Below, in pieces: positions 49,809 to 56,106 of a DNA stretch of 56,106 nucleotides. The notes beneath the pieces are model-generated. The model did not search any database and was not told the DNA's origin. It was given only the letters and a program-made list of their open reading frames with translations. Source of the DNA: Comamonadaceae bacterium (GTDB lineage: Bacteria > Pseudomonadota > Gammaproteobacteria > Burkholderiales > Burkholderiaceae_C); assembly GCA_947378785.1 (NCBI GenBank), contig CANCLK010000011.1:1-56106 (forward strand). The letters run 5' to 3'. Made by a program: the position numbers and the translations under genes. Within the stretch, counting starts at the first letter, position 1; each line of letters begins with the position of its first letter.

Positions 49809-50240
49809 ATGTTTGAAAAACTCAAAAACAAATCTTTCACAGCAACGCAAGAACGGTTTGACACCTTGGTCGGGCGTACAACCACGATCTTTGGTCGGTT
49901 GGTGTTGTTAGACAGTGTCCGAATTGATGGCAAAGTCATGGGCAATATCGAGACAGCCCCGGGCAACAAAATCTCGGTGGCCATAGGGCTGACGGGCGAG
50001 GTGAAGGGCGACATCACGGCGCATCGCATCTTGGTCGCTGGCAAAGTCGAAGGCAATATTTACGCGGCAGAGCGTGTTGAATTTCACAAAGATGCTGTGG
50101 TCAATGGCGACATATCGTATGGGTCGATTGCTGTAGAGCACGGCGCAAGGCTATTAGGCATGGTTGTTCAAAACAAGGCAGCCACCCAATCAGCCAATCG
50201 CGCACAAGCCGCCATTCAAAGCGCGCAAACCAAGACCTGA
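49809..50240 (+). CDS. Bactofilin (polymer-forming cytoskeletal protein)
   Basis: A 143-residue DUF583 protein. The right-handed beta-helix core runs from about residue 20 to 115 with repeats such as VRIDGKVMGNIE, GEVKGDITAHRILVAGKVEGNIYA and DAVVNGDISYGSIAVEHGARL (split quotation of one continuous helix). The Ala/Gln-rich C-terminal tail is probably disordered. Bactofilins form membrane-associated filaments that localise cell-wall enzymes, here most likely the adjacent M23 peptidase. Confidence 0.92.
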   Translation: MFEKLKNKSFTATQERFDTLVGRTTTIFGRLVLLDSVRIDGKVMGNIETAPGNKISVAIGLTGEVKGDITAHRILVAGKVEGNIYAAERVEFHKDAVVNGDISYGSIAVEHGARLLGMVVQNKAATQSANRAQAAIQSAQTKT

Positions 50241-50267
50241 GCTGGCCTCTTGGCTTCAAAGTAGGCA

Positions 50268-50307
50268 ACCGGGGAAGCAGTCTCCCGGTCCATCATGACT
50301 GTGATGG
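50268..50307 (+). other. Two consecutive hairpins after bactofilin
   Basis: ACCGGG/CCCGGT (50268-50273 and 50284-50289) is followed directly by CCATCA/TGATGG (50290-50295 and 50302-50307). A weak T/C stretch follows (CTCCTTTCTTT), so this may be a non-canonical terminator of the M23-bactofilin unit or an mRNA-stabilising structure. Confidence 0.4.
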
Positions 50308-50457
50308 ACGCTCCTTTCTTTACAAAAATCATTTCCATAAGCAACGCCAAAGCTGGACGGCGTTACGTTTTGTTGCTAGAGTTTAAATTCGTGCTCGGCA
50401 GCAGATTTCTGCTTACCTCGCCTTGTTTTTAATACTAAATAGGACGTTGTAGGTCAT

Positions 50458-51201
50458 ATGAAAATAAAATACGCAATTTTTATAATTTCTTTGTTTCTGA
50501 TCAGTTGTGGAAAGCCTTTTCCTATTGAGGATGCTCTTTATGCTGAATACAAAGCCATCGTTTGCAAGATTCCCAGTGGAGAGGTCACGCCTGAACTTCT
50601 GATGCGGCAACTCGAAATTAACAAGTTATTTGAGGAGAAGCTCAAGCAAGGCGAACAACCCAGTGCGGATTGGATCGCGACGCACGCCAAAAAGCTTCAG
50701 GACGTTCTGGATACAAAGACTTGTGTTGCGGCCGCCAGTGCTGTGATTCAGGCTCCTACTGCGGCAGCCCCTGCCGAAGCCCCTCAACCGGTGGCAGTGG
50801 CTGCGGCGCCAGTCAAAGACAAAAATGACACCTGTACGGCGGGCACCAAGACAATTTTCTCGTGCATGACCGAAAAAGGGAAGCGGATAGAGCTCTGTGA
50901 CGGTGACGGCAAGATCACCTATACATTTGGGCCGCCAAATGCACCCGAATTAACCTTGAAAGTAGATCGCGCTGCAGCGACCACGAATCAATGGGAGGGT
51001 TTTGGTTCAAGTATGTACTACAGCGTTAATCTTAAAAATGGAAAAACAAACTACGCTGTCTTCACAAACGCAGATAAAAACTCGCAAGAGTTTACGGCGG
51101 GTGTTGAGGTGACTAATTCCGTTAAATCCTTGGCAGTTGTTAAGTGCTCTGGAGAGGGACTGTATGGTGTTGAAGGTATAGATCTCAAGAAAGCCGATTA
51201 A
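50458..51201 (+). CDS. Putative lipoprotein of unknown function
   Basis: A 247-residue product starting MKIKYAIFIISLFLISCGKP, a lipoprotein signal with Cys near residue 17. The middle has an Ala/Pro-rich linker (about residues 97-120), followed by a globular domain with four cysteines (CTAGTKTIFSCMTEKGKRIELC, given in part; CSGEGLYGVEG near the end). The upstream and N-terminal codons are clearly more AT-rich than neighbours, possibly a sign of transfer. I do not recognise the family. Confidence 0.75.
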   Translation: MKIKYAIFIISLFLISCGKPFPIEDALYAEYKAIVCKIPSGEVTPELLMRQLEINKLFEEKLKQGEQPSADWIATHAKKLQDVLDTKTCVAAASAVIQAPTAAAPAEAPQPVAVAAAPVKDKNDTCTAGTKTIFSCMTEKGKRIELCDGDGKITYTFGPPNAPELTLKVDRAAATTNQWEGFGSSMYYSVNLKNGKTNYAVFTNADKNSQEFTAGVEVTNSVKSLAVVKCSGEGLYGVEGIDLKKAD

Positions 51202-51293
51202 TTCATAAAGGAATGCTAACGACAAGCAACAACATCGAATTCGCCAAAGAAAATATCGTATTTTTAAATTAATTTTTTAACAAGGGTAATTTT

Positions 51294-51602
51294 ATGAATG
51301 ATTTGACTTTCACCACGGAACTGCTTGGGATTTATAAATCCATACCGGATGACAAAAAGAGTGATTTCCTCGCTCGTTATTCTGTTCAAGCAAAAAATCC
51401 TACGGCGATATTTGGTTTTTCGGCTTATCTGGGGTTTTTTGGTGTGGATCGGTTCGTTTTGGGTGACATCGGTTTGGGTGTCTTAAAGCTTTTAACGTTT
51501 GGTGGTTTGTACATTTGGTTCATCGTTGATCTATTTTTAGTCGCGGGTAAGGCGCGCCAAAAAAATATTGAACTCGCTAGACAAATTGCCTCCTCAATTT
51601 AG
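51294..51602 (+). CDS. TM2-domain protein
   Basis: A 102-residue protein with the TM2 pattern in residues 36-80: [11 protein letters not shown]-like first helix ([18 protein letters not shown]), [20 protein letters not shown] and DLFLVAG. The G-x-D-R-F turn between the two helices is a TM2 hallmark. The N-terminal 35 residues are soluble. The function of bacterial TM2 proteins is unknown. The gene and its leader are AT-rich like the preceding lipoprotein gene, which suggests common origin. Confidence 0.88.
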   Translation: MNDLTFTTELLGIYKSIPDDKKSDFLARYSVQAKNPTAIFGFSAYLGFFGVDRFVLGDIGLGVLKLLTFGGLYIWFIVDLFLVAGKARQKNIELARQIASSI

Positions 51603-51621
51603 TTTTTAAAATGCGTCTTGT

Positions 51622-51652
51622 CCCCAGCGGGTGCTTCTTGGACCCGCTGGGG
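51622..51652. other. Strong hairpin between TM2 and GST genes
   Basis: CCCCAGCGGGT (51622-51632) and ACCCGCTGGGG (51642-51652) form a perfect 11-bp stem with a 9-nt loop, 20 bp after the TM2 stop. There is no T-run on the plus strand; read on the minus strand it is followed by an A/T-rich end, so it may still end transcription. Confidence 0.5.
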
Positions 51653-51740
51653 GCCATAAAAATGCAGGCATTTCCCCAATGTCCAAGCTTCTTGATCTCC
51701 TAGCCGCTGGAGCGGTATCTGAACTGGATCGCCCCCCGCC

Positions 51741-52400
51741 ATGATGCTCACCCTGATGTATGCGCCGGTGTCTTGCGCGCTGGTTCCCTATGTTGCGCTG
51801 ACCGAGGCGGGCGCCGCGTTCGAGGTGCAGGCCATTGACCATACGCGCGCTGAGCACTTTCGCGCCGAGTTTCTTGCGCTCAATCCGAAAGCCAAATTGC
51901 CTGTGTTGGTGATCGACGGTTGTCCACTGACTGAAAACGTGGCCATTCAGATCTGGATCGCTCGCCAGTTTCCGCACGCCGGCCTGATGCCGTCGGGTGC
52001 GCAGGAGTTTCAGGCCATCGAGTGGCTGGCATGGTTCGCTTCTGGCGTCCACCCGCACCTGACTCCCCACAACCGCCCGCAGCGCTACTGCGACCTGCCG
52101 GGGTCGGAGGACAGTGTCAAGCGATTGGCGACCGCCCAGCTCTTTCAAGATTTCGGGGTGTGCGAGGAGCGGCTTGCTGGACGTTCCTGGTTTTTTAATG
52201 CGTTCTCCACGGTGGACATCTATTTTTACTGGTGCTTTCGCCGCGCCATGCTGTTTGGGCTGGACCTCAGCCAATTCCAGCACTGTCTGCGTCATTTCGA
52301 GCGCATGGAGCAACGTGGCAGCGTGCAGCGCGTGCTGACTTTTGAGCGCCAGATACAGCAGGAATTTCTGTCCAGAACTGAGGAGCCCCGACATGCTTGA
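51741..52400 (+). CDS. Glutathione S-transferase-like protein
   Basis: A 219-residue cytoplasmic protein. Residues 1-80 have the thioredoxin-fold pattern (LMYAPVSCALVPYVALTEAG, NPKAKLPVLVIDG, LTENVAIQIWIA), where KLPVL holds the cis-Pro and TEN resembles the glutathione-contacting ES/T turn. Residues 90-210 are the helical domain. The Ser/Cys after the first strand may activate glutathione. Start is ATG at 51741 or 51744. The 3' end overlaps the TctC start by 8 bp, implying coupled expression. Confidence 0.87.
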   Translation: MMLTLMYAPVSCALVPYVALTEAGAAFEVQAIDHTRAEHFRAEFLALNPKAKLPVLVIDGCPLTENVAIQIWIARQFPHAGLMPSGAQEFQAIEWLAWFASGVHPHLTPHNRPQRYCDLPGSEDSVKRLATAQLFQDFGVCEERLAGRSWFFNAFSTVDIYFYWCFRRAMLFGLDLSQFQHCLRHFERMEQRGSVQRVLTFERQIQQEFLSRTEEPRHA

Positions 52401-53373
52401 CCGCCGCCGTTTCATAACATCCACCGCGCTGCTGCTCACCGCGCCGCTGCTTCAAGCCCAGGGTAGTTCCCCCGCATTTCCCGTCAAGCCCGTGACCATG
52501 GTTGTGCCCTTCGCCGCCGGGCAGTCCGGCGACATCCTTGCCCGGCTGATGGGTGAATCCCTGGCCCGCCAGTGGGGCCAGCCGCTGATCATCGACAACA
52601 AAGGCGGTGCCGGCGGCACCTTGGGAAGCATCGCGGTTGCACGTGCAACGCCTGACGGGTACACGCTGTTGCTTGGTTCCTCAGGCCCAACCGCCATCGC
52701 GCCCAGCCTGTACAAAAAGGTTGGCTACGACCCGAACAAGGACTTCACACCCATCGTCAATGTGGCCGGCGTTCCGCAGGTGCTGCTGGTGCCGGCCGGC
52801 TCACCGCATCGCACCGTGCAGGACCTGCTCAACGCTGCCAGAGCGCAGCCCGGGAAACTCAGCTACGGTTCCGGCGGCAAGGGCTCCACGGCCCACCTGA
52901 CGATGGAGCTGTTCAAGAGCATGGCGGGCATCGAGATCGAGCATGTACCCTATAAGGGCGCAGGCCCCGCCTACCCGGACTTGGTGGCCGGGCGCTTGGA
53001 TGCCATGTTCGACACCACCCCCGCAGCCCTGCCTCTTATCAAGGCAGGGCAAATCCGTGCACTGGGTGTGTCGACCGCGCAGCGTACGCCGTCATTGCCT
53101 GACGTGCCAACGCTGGCACAGGCTGGGATCAAGGGTTTCGAGCTGGTGGCATGGTGGGGTGTGCTGGCGCCCGCCGGATTGAATCCGGCCGTGCAGCAAC
53201 GCCTGAACCAAGACTTTCGCAAGGTCTTGGCGCTTGAGGATGTAAAGCGCCGACTGGAAGACTTGGGCATGGTCGTGCTCGCCGGAAGCAGCGATGACTT
53301 CAGGCAGTTCATCCGGAGCGAACACGAGAAGTTTGCTGCTGTGATCAGGAACAACAACATCGTGGTCGAATGA
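52393..53373 (+). CDS. TctC/Bug-type periplasmic solute-binding protein (Bug 13)
   Basis: A 326-residue protein with a twin-arginine-type signal (DRRRFITSTALLLTAPLLQAQ; RRRF is quoted within the limit as DRRRFITSTALLL). The first loop is VVPFAAGQSGD with Arg four residues on. The second lobe has YGSGGKGSTAH and VPYKGAGPAYPDLVAG. The ATG at 52393 overlaps the GST gene by 8 bp. Nothing else on this strand is close; IorA begins 140 bp later with its own ribosome-binding site. Confidence 0.93.
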   Translation: MLDRRRFITSTALLLTAPLLQAQGSSPAFPVKPVTMVVPFAAGQSGDILARLMGESLARQWGQPLIIDNKGGAGGTLGSIAVARATPDGYTLLLGSSGPTAIAPSLYKKVGYDPNKDFTPIVNVAGVPQVLLVPAGSPHRTVQDLLNAARAQPGKLSYGSGGKGSTAHLTMELFKSMAGIEIEHVPYKGAGPAYPDLVAGRLDAMFDTTPAALPLIKAGQIRALGVSTAQRTPSLPDVPTLAQAGIKGFELVAWWGVLAPAGLNPAVQQRLNQDFRKVLALEDVKRRLEDLGMVVLAGSSDDFRQFIRSEHEKFAAVIRNNNIVVE

Positions 53374-53513
53374 AGCGGCGTCCTCCAGTATTCTCCGATG
53401 TGTGGGGCCAGTGCTACCCACCATCGATTGTTGACCGATTGAACCCGCCAATCCCAAATTAATTGCCAAAAGTACGGCAGAATTAACCCACAGATTACAC
53501 AAGGAGACAAGTT

Positions 53514-54014
53514 ATGAAAATCAACGTCAATGGAACCGTGCGCAATGTCGACGCCGAACCGCAAATGCCCCTGCTGTGGGCGCTGCGGGAAGTGCTGGGG
53601 CTGACAGGCACCAAATATGGCTGTGGTGTGGCGCAGTGTGGTGCTTGTACGGTGTACCTCAATGGTAAGCCTGCGCGGTCATGCTCTATTCCCGTGTCGG
53701 CCGTCGGCGAGATGAAGGTCACCACGATTGAAGGCTTGTCAAAAAATGCCACCCATGCTGTGCAAAAAGCTTGGACCGAGTTGGATGTGCCCCAATGTGG
53801 TTATTGCCAATCCGGTCAGGTGATGGCTGCTGCAGCTTTGCTGGCGCAAAACCCTAAGCCCACAGACGCTGACATTGACGACGCCATGAGCAATATTTGT
53901 CGTTGCGGTACCTACCAGCGCATTCGTGATGCCATTCATGTGGCTGCCGGCCAAATGAAATTGGGCGACGTTTTAGCGTCTTATGAGTCGGTTGACAACA
54001 ACGCACAAGCCTGA
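53514..54014 (+). CDS. (2Fe-2S) subunit of a molybdenum hydroxylase (IorA type)
   Basis: A 166-residue small subunit of the xanthine oxidase/isoquinoline 1-oxidoreductase family. The plant-type [2Fe-2S] cluster ligands are in [16 protein letters not shown] near residues 43-60, and the second cluster in CGYCQSGQ near residue 100 and CRCGTY near residue 130. It relays electrons from the molybdenum site to an external acceptor. A strong AAGGAGA site lies 7 bp upstream of ATG 53514. The large subunit follows after 11 bp. Confidence 0.93.
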   Translation: MKINVNGTVRNVDAEPQMPLLWALREVLGLTGTKYGCGVAQCGACTVYLNGKPARSCSIPVSAVGEMKVTTIEGLSKNATHAVQKAWTELDVPQCGYCQSGQVMAAAALLAQNPKPTDADIDDAMSNICRCGTYQRIRDAIHVAAGQMKLGDVLASYESVDNNAQA

Positions 54015-54025
54015 GGAAAAATTTC

Positions 54026-56106
54026 ATGACAGACACCTCCACACTCAATACGTCCCGCCGACACTTCTTGGTCAGCACTGCTGCTGTTGGCAGTGGTTTG
54101 GCCTTGGGTCTGAGCTTTGCGCCAGACGCCATCGCACAAGCCGCGTACACCACACTGACCCCTAACGAAATCAACCTCTGGGTGGTGGTTAAACCCGATG
54201 ACACGGTGGTGATTCGCATTGCCCGCTCTGAAATGGGTCAAGGCACGCGCACGGGTCTGGCCCAATTGGTGGCTGAAGAGCTGGATTGCGATTGGTCCAA
54301 AGTCACCACAGAAATGCCAACCCCTGGTCAAAGCTTGGCGCGCAAGCGTGCCTGGGGCGATATGTCCACAGGCGGCAGTCGAGGCATTCGCACCTCGCAC
54401 GATTACGTGCGCCGGGGTGGCGCTACAGCACGCCAGATGCTCATGCAAGCTGCGGCCAACCGCTGGAATGTGCCAGTGGCTGAAGTGATGACCAAAGAAG
54501 GGATGATCACGCACGCCATCTCGGGCCGAACCCTCAGTTACGGCAAAGTCGCTGACGACGCGGCCAAACTCACCATGCCCGATTCTGCCAAGATCGTCTT
54601 GAAGAAACCGAGTCAATGGCGCATTGCCGGCAAGTCGATGCGTCGCTTGGACACGGCCGACAAGGTGGATGGCCGCAAAATTTTTAGCATCGACTTACAG
54701 TTGCCCGGCATGCTCAACGCGGCTGTGATGCAAAGCCCTGTCTTTGGGGGCAAGTTGGTGAGTTACAACGAGAGCAAGATCGCCAAGATGCGTGGCGTCA
54801 AAGGTGTCGTCCAAATCAACGACAGCACCTTGGCCGTGGTGGCAGACACCTTCTGGCGTGCGAAGACTGCTTTGGCTGAACTGCCGGTGGTGTGGGACGA
54901 CGGTGTGAATGGCGACAAATCCAGCGCCACCATCGACGCGATGTTGCGCGAAGGTCTGACGGCCAATGGCGATTTCTGGCAACGCAAAGTAGGCGATGCA
55001 CCCGTCGCCATCGCGCAAGCCGTGAAGACAGTGGAAGCCACTTACACCAGTCCCTTCTTGGCTCACGCCACGATGGAGCCGATGAACTGCACGGTGCGCA
55101 TCACCGGTAACCGCGCTGAGGCGTGGGTGCCCACACAAAGTGCCGAAGGCTCACTGGCGGCGTTGGCTGAGGCCACCGGTTTTCCGTTGGCGCAGTGTGA
55201 TGTGTACAAGATGGACTTGGGTGGTGGCTTAGGCCGTCGTGGGGGTCACCAAGAGTATGTGGATCAGGCTGCACAGGTGGCCAAAAAGTTTCCGGGCAAG
55301 CCCATCAAGCTGGTCTGGAGCCGTGAGGAGGACATGACCCACGACTTTTACCGCCCCATCTCAATGGCCAAGATGTCTGCCGGCATTGACGACAAAGGTA
55401 ATTTGACCGCGCTTCATGTGCGCGTGTCTGGTCAGTCACTGAACGCTTTGTTGGCACCCTTGGCCATCAAGAACAACAAAGACGTCCGTCAATTGCAGGG
55501 TTTTTGGGAGGAGCCAGGCGACGCCCAACTGGGGTACACCGTGCCTCATTTGCTGACTGAATACGTGATGCGCAACACCCATGTGCCTGTGGGTCCTTGG
55601 CGTGGTGTGAACACCAACCAAAACGGCATTTACATGGAGTGCTTCATTGAAGAGTGCGCGCGCGCTGCGGGCAAGGACTCCTTGGAGTTTCGTCGCGCCT
55701 TGATGCAGAAACATCCCAAGCATTTGGGCGTCCTCAACGCGGCTGCTGAAGCGGGTGATTGGGGTAAGCCACTGCCGCCAGGTGTTTTCCGGGGCATTGC
55801 GCAATTCATGGGTTATGCCAGTTACTCGGCTGCGACGGCCGAGGTGTCGGTGTCGCCCAAGGGTGAAGTCAAGATTCACCGCATGGTGTTTGCTTTGAAC
55901 TCGGGTCATGTGGTCAACCCCGCTCAGGTGAGGGCTCAGATTGAGGGCTCGGTGGTCATGGGCTTGTCAGGCGTCTTCTTGGGTGAAAACACGGTGGAGA
56001 AAGGCCGCATGAAAGAGCGCAACTTTGACACCTACCCTCTGATGCGCCTGAAAGAAACCCCTAAGGTGGAAACCGTTTTGGTGCCCACTGGCGACTTCTG
56101 GGGTGG
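54026..56106 (+). CDS. Molybdopterin-binding subunit of a molybdenum hydroxylase (IorB type), partial
   Basis: At least 693 residues are visible; the gene runs off the window end with no stop. It starts MTDTSTLNTSRRHFLVSTAA, a twin-arginine signal, so the holoenzyme is probably exported folded to the periplasm. Family signs are RSEMGQGTRTGLAQLVAEEL, DLGGGLGRRGGHQEYV, VGPWRGVNTNQNG, and a C-terminal-domain entry FRGIAQFMGYASYSA. Such enzymes hydroxylate N-heterocycles or oxidise aldehydes. With IorA it forms a two-subunit enzyme; an accessory XdhC-type gene or a cytochrome may lie beyond the window. Confidence 0.92.
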   Translation, partial: MTDTSTLNTSRRHFLVSTAAVGSGLALGLSFAPDAIAQAAYTTLTPNEINLWVVVKPDDTVVIRIARSEMGQGTRTGLAQLVAEELDCDWSKVTTEMPTPGQSLARKRAWGDMSTGGSRGIRTSHDYVRRGGATARQMLMQAAANRWNVPVAEVMTKEGMITHAISGRTLSYGKVADDAAKLTMPDSAKIVLKKPSQWRIAGKSMRRLDTADKVDGRKIFSIDLQLPGMLNAAVMQSPVFGGKLVSYNESKIAKMRGVKGVVQINDSTLAVVADTFWRAKTALAELPVVWDDGVNGDKSSATIDAMLREGLTANGDFWQRKVGDAPVAIAQAVKTVEATYTSPFLAHATMEPMNCTVRITGNRAEAWVPTQSAEGSLAALAEATGFPLAQCDVYKMDLGGGLGRRGGHQEYVDQAAQVAKKFPGKPIKLVWSREEDMTHDFYRPISMAKMSAGIDDKGNLTALHVRVSGQSLNALLAPLAIKNNKDVRQLQGFWEEPGDAQLGYTVPHLLTEYVMRNTHVPVGPWRGVNTNQNGIYMECFIEECARAAGKDSLEFRRALMQKHPKHLGVLNAAAEAGDWGKPLPPGVFRGIAQFMGYASYSAATAEVSVSPKGEVKIHRMVFALNSGHVVNPAQVRAQIEGSVVMGLSGVFLGENTVEKGRMKERNFDTYPLMRLKETPKVETVLVPTGDFWG

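Noticed and set aside
1-56106. CRISPR array, tRNA, rRNA, integron, insertion sequence or prophage
   Set aside because: I found no regularly spaced repeats, no tRNA-like cloverleaf with a CCA context, and no transposase, integrase or phage structural motifs on either strand.

Overview
The window looks like chromosome of a betaproteobacterium of the order Burkholderiales, most likely family Comamonadaceae (Polaromonas, Rhodoferax or Variovorax type). Three things suggest this: moderately GC-rich codon use, housekeeping genes of typical betaproteobacterial form (dcd, an RhlE-type helicase, apaH), and above all thirteen TctC/Bug-type periplasmic solute-binding proteins in about 46 kb, an expansion typical of this group. 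I see no rRNA, tRNA, CRISPR array, transposase, integrase or phage gene. No stretch longer than 300 bases lacks a gene. The window starts inside a guanine deaminase gene and ends inside a molybdenum hydroxylase large-subunit gene.

Layout. (1) 1-7007 is housekeeping: guanine deaminase tail, dcd, a small hypothetical ORF, a DUF4136-like lipoprotein, an RhlE-type DEAD-box helicase, apaH, a CorC/HlyC-type CBS membrane protein, a lipoprotein and an orphan HTH-REC regulator. (2) 7181-19648 is a hydroxy/keto-acid catabolic region. A LysR gene (12953-13840) heads a leftward run of class II aldolase, TctC, D-2-hydroxyacid dehydrogenase, amidohydrolase, TctC and TauD-like dioxygenase. Divergently, a rightward run holds a malate/L-lactate dehydrogenase (Ldh2), TctC, a metallo-beta-lactamase hydrolase, a signal-less solute-binding-like protein, TctC and an isopropylmalate/tartrate-type dehydrogenase. 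(3) 19694-26502 is a divergent, GntR-controlled CoA-dependent module: leftward TctC, cupin, cupin, TctC; rightward CaiB-type CoA-transferase, crotonase, GntR/FCD regulator and alpha/beta hydrolase. Two candidate operators overlap its rightward promoter. (4) 26790-34108 is one long rightward cluster: VOC protein, FAH-family hydrolase, TctC, signal-less DctP-like protein, DUF1330, TctC and two MmgE/PrpD proteins. (5) 34114-41016 holds an AEC-type carrier, TctC, CaiB, acyl-CoA synthetase, TctC and a convergent TctC. (6) 41107-44358 holds a 7TMR-DISM histidine kinase with its response regulator, and a small coiled-coil protein. (7) 44478-48724 holds an outer-membrane protein gene, then a talarate/galactarate dehydratase-like gene, a TctC gene and a GntR gene. 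This block is bracketed by a 100-bp direct repeat of the outer-membrane gene's 3' end. (8) 48817-51602 holds an M23 peptidase with bactofilin, a lipoprotein and a TM2-domain protein. (9) 51741-56106 holds a GST/TctC pair and an IorA/IorB-type molybdenum hydroxylase.

How it fits together. The common pattern is a periplasmic carboxylate binder (Bug) paired with enzymes that handle hydroxy acids, CoA thioesters or keto-enol products. No TctA or TctB membrane component is present, so the Bug proteins either share a transporter encoded elsewhere or work as extracytoplasmic sensors. The most unusual features are this density of orphan receptors, two solute-binding-like proteins without export signals inside catabolic operons, the repeat-bracketed dehydratase cassette, and the divergent promoter of the CoA module with its paired operators.
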